DNA of 36,541 bases from Streptomyces atriruber (GCF_001418325.1 NZ_LIPN01000279.1:1-36541); one strand, 5' to 3'. Shown: positions 6,394-15,226, counted from the stretch's first letter. Numbers and translations: made by a program. The notes: a model not told the origin generated them from the sequence alone.

Positions 6394-7143
6394 TTGTCCA
6401 CCACGACTCTGCAGATTCCCACCGCGGACGGCCGGGCCGACGCCTTCGCCGCCTTCCCCGAGGACGGCGAGCGGCATCCCGGAGTGCTGCTGTACCCGGA
6501 CGCGTTCGGCCTGCGGCCCGAATTGGAGCAGAAGGCCCGTGAGCTCGCCGGGCACGGGTACTACGTACTCGTCCCCAACCTCTACTACCGGCACGGCCCG
6601 GCGCCCGTGCTCGAACTCCCCGGGCACATAGGCGCGGAGGAGCGACCCGCGGTCTTCGCCCAGGCGATGCCCCTGGTCGAGGCGCACACCACCGAGCGCA
6701 TCCTGCGCGACGCCGACGCCTACCTCCGGTTCCTCACCGACCGGCCCGAGGTCGGCGCGGGGCCGGTCGCCGCGATCGGCTACTGCCTGGGCGCCGCCCT
6801 CGCGATGCGCACCGCCACGGCCCACCCGGGTCTGGTGGCCGCCGTCGCCGGATTCCACCCCGGCTTCCTGGTCACCGAGGCGCCCGACAGCCCGCACCGC
6901 CTCGCCCACGAGCTCACCGCCGAGGTCCACCTCGGCCTCGCCGAGGGAGACCTGACGCCCGAGGCGATCAATGAGCTCGGCCAGGCCTTCGACGCGGCAG
7001 GGGTCGCACACACCATCGAGACGTACACCGGCACCGCCCACGGTTTCACCATGTCCGACACCGACGCCTTCGACCCCGCCGGGCTGCGGCGCCACTGGGA
7101 GCGGCTCCTCCCGCTGCTCGACCGCACCCTCGGCAAGAGCTGA
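6394..7143 (+). CDS. Dienelactone hydrolase family protein
   Basis: A 249-residue cytoplasmic alpha/beta hydrolase of the DLH family. The triad is visible with a cysteine nucleophile: Cys131 in GYCLGAA, Asp186 in GLAEGDLTP and His216 in GTAHGFTMSD. The N-terminal DLH pattern GVLLYPDAFGLRPELEQKA is also present. I chose TTG 6394 because GGAAGGAA precedes it at proper spacing and the protein then starts MSTTTLQIPT like its relatives; the frame is open from 6322 but the added residues look non-coding. Classical members open dienelactones in chloroaromatic degradation, but no such pathway is nearby, so the substrate is unknown. It is convergent with the PTS IIC gene. Confidence 0.9.
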   Translation: MSTTTLQIPTADGRADAFAAFPEDGERHPGVLLYPDAFGLRPELEQKARELAGHGYYVLVPNLYYRHGPAPVLELPGHIGAEERPAVFAQAMPLVEAHTTERILRDADAYLRFLTDRPEVGAGPVAAIGYCLGAALAMRTATAHPGLVAAVAGFHPGFLVTEAPDSPHRLAHELTAEVHLGLAEGDLTPEAINELGQAFDAAGVAHTIETYTGTAHGFTMSDTDAFDPAGLRRHWERLLPLLDRTLGKS

Positions 7144-7205
7144 GCTCCCACGGCCGGTGCGGGCCGCACCCCGGCGAGGCTGGAAGAAGGGGGCGCGGAA
7201 GCGGG

Positions 7206-7227
7206 GCCCGGGACCTCAGGCCCGGGC
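7206..7227. terminator. Candidate bidirectional terminator
   Basis: GCCCGGG (7206-7212) pairs with CCCGGGC (7221-7227) around an 8-base loop. It lies between the convergent DLH and PTS IIC genes and spans the IIC stop codon. The stem is short. Confidence 0.45.
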
Positions 7228-8790
7228 GTCCGGCGGCGGGGGCGGCTTCGGTGCTCCGCGCGGGGGTGCGATCTTCGCGTACGCGACGGAGGGTCCCGTG
7301 GCCGCCGGGGCGTGCTCGGTGGCGCGGGCCCGGTCCGGCGGCAGCAGTGCGTCGCGGCGGGCGCCGGGGTCCCAGCCGGTCTCCACGACACGCTTCTGGA
7401 CGACGATCGCGCCGGTGAGGACGGCCAGGCCGATCAGCAGCATCAGGATGACCCCGCCGGTCTCCCCCGTCTTGGCCGCATAGCCGACGAGTGTGCCGAA
7501 CCAGCCGAAGTCGGCGTCTCCGAAGGTGGTGTTCTCCTCCCCGAAGGCGCCGAGGACCTTCAGGAGCAGTGCGGGCAGGAAGGTGATGAGGACGCCGTTG
7601 ACGAAGGCGCCGAGGGCCGCGCCACGGCGGCCGCCGGTCGCGTTGCCGTAGACGCCGGCCGCGCCGCCGGTGAAGAAGTGCGGGACCAGGCCGGGCAGGA
7701 CGAGGGCGAGCCCGAAGGCCGGGTGGAAGATCCAGGCGAGCAGGCCGAGGCTGACGAGCCCGCCGACGAAGCTGGAGATGAAGCCGATGAGGACGGCGTT
7801 CTGCGCGTAGGGGAAGACGATGGGCGCGTCGAGGGAGGGCACCGCGCCGGGCACCAGTTTGCGCGCGATGCCCTGGAAGGCCGGGACGAGTTCACCGAGG
7901 ATCGTCCGGACGCCGAAGAGGATCACGGCGACGGCGATGCCGAACTTCAGGCCCTGCATGACGGACTGCATGACGTAGTCGCCGACGTCGCTCGCGCCCG
8001 CCGCGCCGTTCTCGCCGAAGGCCTTGAACGCCTCCTCCTTGCCCACCTTGCCGAGGAAGACCAGCGACATGATCAGGTAGATCAGCACCATGGACAGGGC
8101 GGTCGCGACCATGGAGTCGCGCAGGAAGCGCAGCCCTTCGGGGAGGTTCATCTCCTCGGTGCTGCGGCTGCGGCGGCCCACCAGCTGCCCCGTCGCGCCC
8201 GCCGCGACGTACCCGGCCGTGCCGAAGTGCCCGATCGCGACGCTGTCGTTGCCGGTGACGCGCTTGGTCCAGGGGTGCGCGAAGGCGGGCATGGAGACCA
8301 GCAGGATGCCGAGCAGAACACCGCCGACGACGACCACGCCCCAGGACGACTGGCCCGCGATGGCCAGGACCATCGTCAGCAGGGTGGCCATGAACAGCAT
8401 GTGATGGCCTGTCAGGAAGACGTACCGCAGTGGGGTGAAGCGGGCGAGGAGCAGGCTGATGGCGAAGCCCAGGATCATCAGCCAGGCGACCCGGGCGCCG
8501 TACTGTTCCTGGGCGATGCCGACGATCGCCTCGTTGGTGGGGATCACGCCGTGCGCCCCGGTGGAGCCCTGGATCATCTCGCCGAGCGGGGCGAGGGCGC
8601 CGACGACGAGGGTGGCGCCCGCCCCGATCAGCAGGAAGCCGAGCGTCGCCTTGATGGCTCCGCCGACGATCTGCCCGGCGGGCTTCTTCAGCGCGATGAG
8701 GCCCGCGGCCGTGATGAGGCCGATGAGGTAGGCGGGTTGGCTGAGGATCTCGTTGACGAGAAACTCGGCGGTCGACACGAGCCAGTCCAT
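7216..8790 (-). CDS. ulaA: PTS ascorbate-type transporter, IIC component
   Basis: A 524-residue multi-spanning membrane protein of the UlaA/SgaT family, the sugar channel of an L-ascorbate-type phosphotransferase system. Family features include the N-terminal ILSQPAYLIGLITAAGLIAL helix, VIPTNEAIVGIAQEQYG, LTGHHMLFMATLL, the FTGGAAGVYGNATGGRRGA region and about ten hydrophobic helices. The C-terminal 50 residues are Pro/Ala rich and probably cytoplasmic and disordered. ATG 8790 is preceded by AAGGAGAAGG. It is the second gene of a leftward pair, 75 bp after the IIA-IIB fusion. No ulaD/E/F-type catabolic genes are seen here, so ascorbate itself is not proven as substrate. Confidence 0.92.
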   Translation of the reverse strand: MDWLVSTAEFLVNEILSQPAYLIGLITAAGLIALKKPAGQIVGGAIKATLGFLLIGAGATLVVGALAPLGEMIQGSTGAHGVIPTNEAIVGIAQEQYGARVAWLMILGFAISLLLARFTPLRYVFLTGHHMLFMATLLTMVLAIAGQSSWGVVVVGGVLLGILLVSMPAFAHPWTKRVTGNDSVAIGHFGTAGYVAAGATGQLVGRRSRSTEEMNLPEGLRFLRDSMVATALSMVLIYLIMSLVFLGKVGKEEAFKAFGENGAAGASDVGDYVMQSVMQGLKFGIAVAVILFGVRTILGELVPAFQGIARKLVPGAVPSLDAPIVFPYAQNAVLIGFISSFVGGLVSLGLLAWIFHPAFGLALVLPGLVPHFFTGGAAGVYGNATGGRRGAALGAFVNGVLITFLPALLLKVLGAFGEENTTFGDADFGWFGTLVGYAAKTGETGGVILMLLIGLAVLTGAIVVQKRVVETGWDPGARRDALLPPDRARATEHAPAATGPSVAYAKIAPPRGAPKPPPPPDARA

Positions 8791-8865
8791 GGTGGTTCCT
8801 TCTCCTTGCCCGGTCGCGGATCTGTCGGGCGGCCTCGGGGGGCTCTGGGGTCGCCCGGGCCCCGG

Positions 8866-9648
8866 TCAGACGTCGTAGGTGTCCCTGAGCACCCGGTCGG
8901 CCTCCGTCGCGCTGGTGAAGTCCTCGACGACCTTCACCGGGACGCCCACGTCGCCGAGGGTCCTGGCGATCTCCCGTGAGGTGAGGATGGCGACGGCCTC
9001 GTTCGCCTTGCCCTTGGCCGAAATGGTGTCCGTCGCCTCGACGGTGACGTATCTGTCCCATCCCCAGCGGTCCAGGACTCCCTCGACGGTCTGCTTGAGG
9101 AACAGGCTGGTGCCGACGCCGTTTCCGCACACGGTCAGGATCTTGTGCAGGTCGCTGCCGCGCGCGGCCTCCTTGCGCGGTTCCGCGGGCACTCCCCCGC
9201 CGCCGAGGACGGCGTGCACGTCCTGCGGGGTGGGCGCCTCGCGCAGGGCGCGTGCCGTGTCGGGGTCGGCGAGCAGCCGGGCGAGCGCGCCCATCGCGGC
9301 GGTGTGTTCGGAGGCGTCCCGCGCGGCGAGGCCGACGACCAGCTCGACGGGATCGTTCGCCTCGTGGCCGAACTCGACGGGGGCCGCGAGCCGCACCCAG
9401 GACATGCCGGTGCGCAGGACGGCCGGCGAGGGCCGGGCATGTGCGAACGCAAGGCCGGGCGCGATGACGATGTAGGGCCCGTTCTCCTGGACGTTCTCGA
9501 TCATCTCCGCGGTGTACGTGTCCGTGGCGGCGCCCGTCGCGACCATCAGGTCACCGGCCCGCCGGACGGCCTCGCGCCAGTCGGCCGCCGGTACGTCGAG
9601 GAGCACGGCTTCCACGGGGAGGATCTCGCTCAGCGCTGCCATGCCCAT
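8866..9648 (-). CDS. PTS IIA-IIB fusion protein, ascorbate type
   Basis: A 260-residue fusion. Residues of about 1-150 form a mannitol/fructose-type IIA domain with phosphorylated His70 in PGLAFAHARPS; residues of about 167-260 form a lactose/ascorbate-type IIB domain with active Cys174 in ILTVCGNGVGTSLFLK. Phosphate would pass from HPr to His70, to Cys174, then to the sugar at the IIC protein encoded next. ATG 9648 was chosen because GGAGAG precedes it; the open frame to 9933 contains no family sequence. In E. coli these domains are separate proteins (UlaC and UlaB), so the fusion simplifies the system to two proteins plus the general PTS enzymes. Two direct repeats at 9787-9837 lie upstream of this pair. 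Confidence 0.92.
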   Translation of the reverse strand: MGMAALSEILPVEAVLLDVPAADWREAVRRAGDLMVATGAATDTYTAEMIENVQENGPYIVIAPGLAFAHARPSPAVLRTGMSWVRLAAPVEFGHEANDPVELVVGLAARDASEHTAAMGALARLLADPDTARALREAPTPQDVHAVLGGGGVPAEPRKEAARGSDLHKILTVCGNGVGTSLFLKQTVEGVLDRWGWDRYVTVEATDTISAKGKANEAVAILTSREIARTLGDVGVPVKVVEDFTSATEADRVLRDTYDV

Positions 9649-9786
9649 GATTCTCTCCGACGTGCGCGGCCCGGCACGTCCGCGGCGCCGTTCGGGGCGG
9701 AGCCACGCTGGGGCGCCCCCGGAAAGAGTGACCTGGCGAGGGTGGATGGCCCAGGGGTGATTGGCCCCACCACTGCGGGAGGTACA

Positions 9787-9837
9787 TCTGCGGCTGCCGC
9801 ACCGCCACGAACTCTGCGGCTGCCGCACCGCCACGAA
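9787..9837. repeat. Two perfect 25-bp direct repeats with internal palindromes
   Basis: Bases 9787-9811 and 9813-9837 are identical, giving a 26-bp period (about 2.5 helical turns). Each copy contains TGCGGC-T-GCCGCA, a perfect inverted repeat (9789-9801 and 9815-9827). They lie in the 199-bp divergent gap between the PTS IIA-IIB gene and the DUF3048 gene, the second copy touching the latter's ribosome site. A tandem operator for an unseen regulator is the simplest reading; apart from the repeats the gap shows no clear promoter. Confidence 0.85.
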
Positions 9838-9847
9838 TGGAGACGCC

Positions 9848-10843
9848 TTGAAGGCAGCAACGACAGTCCGGGCCACCCGCCGCACCCGGATCGGCGCGAA
9901 AGTGCTCGCGTTGGTAGCCACGGCCTCGCTCACCGTGGGCGCACCCTCCTACGCCAGCGCGCCCGCCTCCGAGGACGCCCCCGCGCCCCGGATCACCTCG
10001 CCCTTCACCGGGCAGTCCGCACGGCAGAACCCGGTCCTCGCCGTGAAGTTCGACAACGCGCGCCGGGCCCGGCCGCACACCGGTCTCGACCGGGCGGACA
10101 TCGTGTACGTGGAGAAGGTCGAGGGCGGGATGAGCCGCCTGATGGGCGTGTACTCCAGCAGACTCCCGAACGCCGTCGGACCGGTGCGCAGCGCCCGTGA
10201 GTCGGACATCGAGCTCCTGCGTCAGTTCGGGCGGCCCGCCCTCGCCTACTCCGGGGTGCGCAGGGCGCTCCAGAAGGTGCTCCGGGACTCCCCGCTGTAC
10301 GCCCGCCCGCACGGCCGTGTGCCCGGCGCGTACTTCCGGCACAGCGGACGCCCCGCCCCGCACAACCTCTTCGTCCGGCCGAAGGCCGTGCTGCGCTCGG
10401 CGCCGCGGGCCGACCGCCCGGCCGACATCGGCTTCCGCTTCGGCCCGGCTCCTCGGGGCGGTGCCCCCACCGCGGCAAGGACCGTCCGCTACGCCTCGGC
10501 CAGCCACACCTTCCGCTGGTCGCCGCGGCAGGGCCGCTGGCTGGCGTCCTTCGACGGGGCCCCGGCCCTCAGCACGTCGGGCAAGCAGCTCGGTGCCCGC
10601 ACCATCGTGATCCAGTACGTGAACATGCGTCCGTCGCGCTTCAAGGACGTCAACGGCGCGGTGACGCCGTACATCGAGACGGTCGGCCGCGGCAAGGCGC
10701 TGGTGCTGCGGAACGGCAAGCGCTACCCGACGCGCTGGGAGCGTTCCGCTGCCACCGGCGGCACCACCTTCACCCGGCCGAACGGGCAGCCGATGCCCTT
10801 CGCCCCCGGCCAGGTCTGGATGGTCTACGCGGACCGTCGCTGA
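9848..10843 (+). CDS. Secreted DUF3048 family protein
   Basis: A 331-residue exported protein of the DUF3048 (YerB-like) family. The signal peptide is about residues 1-38 (IGAKVLALVATASLTVGAPSYASA). The mature part shows the family landmarks: PVLAVKFDNARRARPHTGLDRADIVYVEKVEGGMSR-type start (split here by description), the NAVGPVRSAR stretch, YSGV, and a C-terminal domain ending GQVWMVYADR. Function is unknown; Bacillus YerB is an uncharacterised lipoprotein. TTG 9848 is chosen because GGAG lies five bases upstream and the signal peptide follows directly; the frame is open from 9761 but that part covers the direct repeats. It is divergent from the PTS pair, whose repeats abut this start, so shared control is possible. 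Confidence 0.85.
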   Translation: MKAATTVRATRRTRIGAKVLALVATASLTVGAPSYASAPASEDAPAPRITSPFTGQSARQNPVLAVKFDNARRARPHTGLDRADIVYVEKVEGGMSRLMGVYSSRLPNAVGPVRSARESDIELLRQFGRPALAYSGVRRALQKVLRDSPLYARPHGRVPGAYFRHSGRPAPHNLFVRPKAVLRSAPRADRPADIGFRFGPAPRGGAPTAARTVRYASASHTFRWSPRQGRWLASFDGAPALSTSGKQLGARTIVIQYVNMRPSRFKDVNGAVTPYIETVGRGKALVLRNGKRYPTRWERSAATGGTTFTRPNGQPMPFAPGQVWMVYADRR

Positions 10844-10857
10844 CCCCGGCAATGACC

Positions 10858-10913
10858 GAGCGGGCCGGTCGGGGCACTCCCCCCACTTCAGGGGTGTCCC
10901 GACCGGCCCGCTC
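10858..10913. terminator. Bidirectional terminator between DUF3048 and MMPL genes
   Basis: A 19-bp stem with one G-U type mismatch (arms 10858-10876 and 10895-10913) contains a further CCCC/GGGG pairing near the loop. It lies exactly between two convergent stop codons. Confidence 0.88.
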
Positions 10914-10931
10914 AGCGAGGACCGCGGTGTG

Positions 10932-13151
10932 TCACCGGCCCACAGGGGCCAGTTCCCGGTCCGTCTCGGCGTCCGGCGTCCCGGTGTCGCCGAGATTCTT
11001 GTGGAGCTTCTCGCCCTCCACGTCCACGTTCGGCAGCGCCTTGTCCAGCCAGCGCGGCAGCCACCAGGCGGACTTGCCGAGCAGCGCGAGGACGGCGGGC
11101 ACGATGGCCATGCGGACGACGAAGGCGTCGAAGAGGACTGCGATCGCCAGACCGAAGCCCATCATCTTGATCATGTCGTCGTTCTCCATGATGAAGCCGG
11201 AGAAGACGCTGATCATGATGATCGCGGCCGCGGCCACGACCCGGCCGCCGTGGGTGAAGCCGGTCACGACCGACTCGCCCGGGCGCGCCCCGTGGACGTA
11301 CGCCTCGCGCATCCGCGTCACGAGGAAGACCTCGTAGTCCATCGCAAGGCCGAAGACCACACCGATCATGAAGATCGGCATCATGCTCATGATCGGGCCA
11401 GGCTGGTCGACGCCCACGATGTCGGCGAGCCAGCCCCACTGGAAGACCGCGACCACGGCGCCGAGCGCGGCGGCCACCGAGAGCAGGAAGCCGAGCGCCG
11501 CCTTGAGCGGGACCAGGACCGAGCGGAACACCAGCATCAGGAGCAGGAAGGCGAGTCCGACGACCAGGCCCAGGTAGGGCAGGAGCGCGTCGTCCAGGGT
11601 CTGCGAGAAGTCGATGGTCATCGCGGTCTGGCCGGTGACCAGGATCTCGGAGCCGGTGTCGGCACCGATGCCGTCGGCGGTCGAGCGGATCGACTTGACC
11701 AGTTCCTCGGTCTCGTGGTCGCTCGGGCCGGTCTTGGGGATGACGTTCAGGATCGCGGTGTCGCCGGCCTTGTTGGCCTGGGCGGGCGTCACGGCGGCGA
11801 CCCCGTCCACCTTGGCGAGCGAGTCCCCGACGGTCTTGGCCGCGCCCGCCACGTCGGAGTCCTTGCTGACCGTGACCATCAGCGGGCCGTTGAAGCCAGC
11901 GCCGAAGGACTCGGACAGCATGTCGTACGCCTTGCGCTGGGTGGTGTCCGGCGCCGACGTGCCCTCGTCGGGCAGGCCGAGCTCCAGGCTCGCCGCGGGT
12001 ACGGCCACGGCACCGAGGCCGAGGACCGCCACCAGGAGCACGGAGAGCGGGTGGCGCAGCACGAAGCGGGCCCAGCGGGTGCCGAGCTTCGGCTTGGCGT
12101 TCGGGTCGAGCAGCTCGCTCGCGGACTTCTTGCGGTCCTTGCGGCGCAGCACCTTGCGGCCCGCGAAGCCGAGCAGCGCGGGGATCATGGTGAGCGCGAT
12201 GAGGACGGCGATCACGACGGTGGCCGCCGCGGCGAGACCCATCTTGGTGAGGATCGGGATGTTGACGATGGAGAGGCCCGACAGGGCGACGACGACGGTG
12301 AGACCGGCGAAGACCACGGCGGATCCCGCGGTTCCGGTCGCCCGGCCCGCGGCCTCCTCCGGTTCGCGGCCCTCGGCTATCTCCGCCCGGTAGCGGGAGA
12401 CGATGAAGAGGGCGTAGTCGATGCCGACGGCGAGGCCGATCATCATCGCGAGCGTGGAGGTCGTGGCGGAGAGGTCGAGGACGCTGCCGAGCGCCGCGAT
12501 GCCGGAGATGCCGATGCCGACACCGATGATCGCGGTCAGCAGCGGCATGCCCGCGGCGACCATGGAACCAAAGGTGATGATCAGGACGACCGCGGAGATG
12601 GCGATGCCGATGAGTTCGGCGCTGCCGCCCATCTCCTGCTCGGCCATGACGGCGTCGCCGCCGGTCTCGACCGTGAAGCCCGCGTCGCGGGTGGTGTCGG
12701 TCGACTTGGTCAGCGCGTCCCTGGCCTCGTCGGTGAGCTCGGTGGCGGGCACCTTGTAGGTGACCGACGCGTACGCGGTGGTGCCGTCCTTGCTGATGGA
12801 CTTGGCCGCGTAGGGGTCGTCGACGCTCGACACCTGCGGGCCCTTGCCTATGGAGTCGACGAGCCGGTCGACCTCACTCTTGGGCTGCCCCTCCGTGAGC
12901 TTCTCGCCCTTGGGGGCGCGGATCACGACACGGGCGCTGGCTCCGTCGGCGCTGGCGTCGGGGAAGTTCTTCTCCAGGCGGTCGAAGGCCTTCTGGGACT
13001 CCGTGCCCGGCATCGAGAAGGAGTCTTCGGGCGGGGAAGGGGCGGCCGACGAGGCGAAGATGGCGCCCGCGAGCGCCACCACCCACAGCAGCGCCACGTA
13101 GCGGCGTCGCCGGAAGGCGAGGCGGCCTAGTTTGTACAGGAACGTAGCCAC
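10932..13151 (-). CDS. MMPL/RND family exporter
   Basis: A 739-residue inner-membrane exporter with two repeats of the MMPL fold. One helix near the N terminus (YVALLWVVALAGAIFASSAA) is followed by an extracytoplasmic domain and helices 2-6; the second half repeats this from about residue 375. The signature proton-relay Asp-Tyr pairs are present: GIDYALFIVSRYR (about residue 244) and AMDYEVFLVTRMRE (about 605). Relatives export lipids, pigments such as actinorhodin, or drugs. GTG 13151 has GGGAG upstream. No adjacent TetR regulator or biosynthetic genes are seen, so the cargo is unknown. A bidirectional terminator follows it. Confidence 0.95.
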   Translation of the reverse strand: MATFLYKLGRLAFRRRRYVALLWVVALAGAIFASSAAPSPPEDSFSMPGTESQKAFDRLEKNFPDASADGASARVVIRAPKGEKLTEGQPKSEVDRLVDSIGKGPQVSSVDDPYAAKSISKDGTTAYASVTYKVPATELTDEARDALTKSTDTTRDAGFTVETGGDAVMAEQEMGGSAELIGIAISAVVLIITFGSMVAAGMPLLTAIIGVGIGISGIAALGSVLDLSATTSTLAMMIGLAVGIDYALFIVSRYRAEIAEGREPEEAAGRATGTAGSAVVFAGLTVVVALSGLSIVNIPILTKMGLAAAATVVIAVLIALTMIPALLGFAGRKVLRRKDRKKSASELLDPNAKPKLGTRWARFVLRHPLSVLLVAVLGLGAVAVPAASLELGLPDEGTSAPDTTQRKAYDMLSESFGAGFNGPLMVTVSKDSDVAGAAKTVGDSLAKVDGVAAVTPAQANKAGDTAILNVIPKTGPSDHETEELVKSIRSTADGIGADTGSEILVTGQTAMTIDFSQTLDDALLPYLGLVVGLAFLLLMLVFRSVLVPLKAALGFLLSVAAALGAVVAVFQWGWLADIVGVDQPGPIMSMMPIFMIGVVFGLAMDYEVFLVTRMREAYVHGARPGESVVTGFTHGGRVVAAAAIIMISVFSGFIMENDDMIKMMGFGLAIAVLFDAFVVRMAIVPAVLALLGKSAWWLPRWLDKALPNVDVEGEKLHKNLGDTGTPDAETDRELAPVGR

Positions 13152-13538
13152 GGCGAAGGGGACTCCCGTCGGGTTCGGCAGGCAGGGAAGACCCTCTGCC
13201 TGTGCGATCTCCGCACGTCAGGGGGTCCAGCAGGATTTCCCCTCCATCCTCACTGCCGTTCGAGGGGAACAAGTCCGCCTGCGAGCCGGACTATCGGCCC
13301 ACGGTCGCTGTACTGCGTCACGCGAAGTGTCATCCCATGGGAGGAGAGCGGATCTCCCTTTCTAGGCCACAGGGTGCAGTCACGTGTCAACAGTTTCTTC
13401 ATCATTGGCGCGGAACCATCGACTCCCCTTGCGCCTCGCCGCAGCTCGGCCCACATGTCTGCACCACACACGCATCTGCGCCGCCAGGAGCCGGATACAG
13501 CCGTTGGCCGGATTTCGCCGTAACCACCGTCCCGCGCC
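13152..13538. other. 387-bp gap upstream of the MMPL gene
   Basis: No open frame with Streptomyces codon bias is found here. Read leftward, TTGACA (13390-13385), an 18-bp spacer and CCTAGA (13366-13361) form a possible MMPL promoter, which would give a leader of about 200 nt. No terminator hairpin for the TPR gene was seen, so read-through into MMPL cannot be excluded. Confidence 0.5.
13361..13390 (-). promoter_or_regulatory. Candidate promoter for the MMPL gene
   Basis: A perfect -35 TTGACA (13390-13385) lies 18 bp from CCTAGA (13366-13361). The -10 is weak. The site is about 210 bp before the GTG start. Confidence 0.3.
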
Positions 13539-14957
13539 TCAACGCTTGAGGGCCGCCACGCCCTCGGCCGCCTGTTCGTCGGCCCTGGCGCGGGCCGTCG
13601 CGGCCCGCGCGCCCTCCCCCAGATCGTCGGCGAGACGGGCCTGGGCCAGCCAGTTGTACGGACAGACGGGCCGCAGGTTGATGCGCTCGCTCAGCAGGGT
13701 GCGGGCCAGCTCGTGGCGGCCCGCTCGCAGGGCGGCCTCCAGCAGGGTCTTGTGCACGGCGTCCCGCTGCGCATGGCTCCCGCCGTACTCCCCCAGGCGG
13801 TGCCGCACGGGGATCAGCAGGTCCACGGTCCGGTCGTAGTGGTGCTGTCCGAAGGCGATCAGCGCGCGGCATACGGGCAGCCCGATGTCCGCGGTCATGG
13901 CGTGGTTGGACACGCCCGCCCCGCTGCCCGCGACATAGCGCTCCCGCTCGCGCACCAGGCGCTCGGCCTCGGCGGTGCGCCCAGCGCCGGTGTACGCCAT
14001 CACCGCGTGCACGTCATTGAAGGCGTAGTAAGCGCCGTCGTGGCGGGCGGCCCAGGCGTCGGCGAGCCGCTGCCACCGGTCCCCCGCGTCCTGCCCGGCC
14101 AGCTCCAACCGCCACAACAGGGCTGCGGCGTCCAGGAGTTCCATCGCCGCGCCCGTCGATCCCGCGTGGTGCAGGGCGGCGTCGTAGATCTCCAGTACGC
14201 GCGGGACGTCGCCCGCCTCCAGGGCGTAGAGGCAGTAGTGCCACCAGTTGTGCACGTTCAGGTAGTTGCCCGTCGCCCAGTCCGCGGCTCGGGCGTCGAG
14301 GAAGCGGATGCCGTCACCGAACCGCCCCTGCATCTCGTAGGTGTGCACCACGGCATGGATGCCCCACACGTCGCGCGGACGGCGCTCGACGGCCTCCAGA
14401 CCCGCCTCGCGCGCCTGCTCGTAGTGGCCCGACTCCTCCAGCCCGAAGGCGTACATGCCGAGGACGGGGCCGTAGAGCGGGTCCGCGGCGTCCCAGGCGG
14501 ACAGCGCGCCGCCGATTCGGTCCCGCAGCCGCGCCGCGTTGCCGGTGAAGAAGTCGATCTGGTGGCCGACGGCCAGCGCGAGCACGTCGTGCGGATACTC
14601 CACGGAGATCTCGCCGAGCACCCGGCCCGCCTGATGGATGTCGCCCCGCAGCCAGGAGGTGGCGGCCGCGACGTGCATGCGCTCGCGCGGTGTCATCTCG
14701 CCCCGGTGCACGTGCTCCTTGAACCGTTCGAACGCGTTGCGGGCGTCGGCGGCCTCCTTCTCCTCCGTGCCGAGCAGGCCCAGGTGGGCGGCGAGGACGT
14801 GGCCCATGACCGAGCGCGGCGCGGCGGCGAGCACCTGCCGGGACGCGTCGGCCACGTCGGCGCGGAAGAACAGCAGGTGTTCCAGCGCCTGTTCGTAGGA
14901 GGCGACGGCCTCCGGGCCGGTGCGGGACATCGGGTGACCGTGCCGGTCGCCTGCCAT
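13539..14957 (-). CDS. Tetratricopeptide-repeat protein of the TTC38 type
   Basis: A 472-residue soluble protein made almost entirely of helix-turn-helix TPR-like repeats, matching the TTC38 family conserved from bacteria to animals. Typical stretches are FERFKEHVHRGEMTPRERMH, MYAFGLEESGHYEQAREAGL, WGIHAVVHTYEMQGRFGDGI and NVHNWWHYCLYALEAGDVPR. There is no signal peptide or membrane segment. The role is unknown; TPRs usually scaffold protein contacts. ATG 14957 has GGAAGGAA upstream, with a second ATG ten codons in. It is divergent from the secreted metalloprotease gene across a 269-bp gap and points toward the MMPL gene. Confidence 0.9.
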   Translation of the reverse strand: MAGDRHGHPMSRTGPEAVASYEQALEHLLFFRADVADASRQVLAAAPRSVMGHVLAAHLGLLGTEEKEAADARNAFERFKEHVHRGEMTPRERMHVAAATSWLRGDIHQAGRVLGEISVEYPHDVLALAVGHQIDFFTGNAARLRDRIGGALSAWDAADPLYGPVLGMYAFGLEESGHYEQAREAGLEAVERRPRDVWGIHAVVHTYEMQGRFGDGIRFLDARAADWATGNYLNVHNWWHYCLYALEAGDVPRVLEIYDAALHHAGSTGAAMELLDAAALLWRLELAGQDAGDRWQRLADAWAARHDGAYYAFNDVHAVMAYTGAGRTAEAERLVRERERYVAGSGAGVSNHAMTADIGLPVCRALIAFGQHHYDRTVDLLIPVRHRLGEYGGSHAQRDAVHKTLLEAALRAGRHELARTLLSERINLRPVCPYNWLAQARLADDLGEGARAATARARADEQAAEGVAALKR

Positions 14958-15136
14958 GGTCGGTTCCTTCCGCGGGGAGGCGCTGAGCGGCCCGGTGGGC
15001 GGTCCGCTGAGCGACAGGGAACCAATCCTTCCCGCCCCGGGCGCACTTGACGCCCCACGATCGGGGCCGACCCGTCACGGGGGCGACTTATCGGCACTCT
15101 GGCATCACCGCTTCGGGCGGCCTACCTTGGCAGCGG

Positions 15137-15175
15137 TTGACGCACCACTCGAACGTTTGACGCACCACCCGAACG
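15137..15175. repeat. Tandem 19-bp direct repeat, 20-bp period
   Basis: Bases 15137-15155 and 15157-15175 share TTGACGCACCAC(T/C)CGAACG with one mismatch; a degraded third copy (TTGTCACGCAC) starts at 15178. The 20-bp spacing puts copies on the same DNA face. They lie 52-90 bp before the M6-like protease start. No well-placed -10 fits the TTGACG hexamers, so an operator array is more likely than a promoter. The rest of the 14958-15226 gap shows nothing else. Confidence 0.8.
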
Positions 15176-15226
15176 GCTTGTCACGCACTTGTCCCTGTTC
15201 TTTCGGCAAGAGGCATGAGGTGAGCC

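Noticed and set aside
5077..7095. A 672-codon open frame on the - strand
   Set aside because: It runs antisense through three genes with good motifs (SGNH, GH114, DLH), so cannot be real.
10929..13130. A 733-codon open frame on the + strand, antisense to the MMPL gene
   Set aside because: Its Gly/Asp/Arg/His-rich product is what a high-G+C gene gives on the opposite strand; the MMPL frame has clear membrane helices and motifs.
13202..13549. A 115-codon + strand frame in the gap before the MMPL gene
   Set aside because: No ribosome site, no codon bias, no recognisable pattern, and it runs into the TPR gene end.
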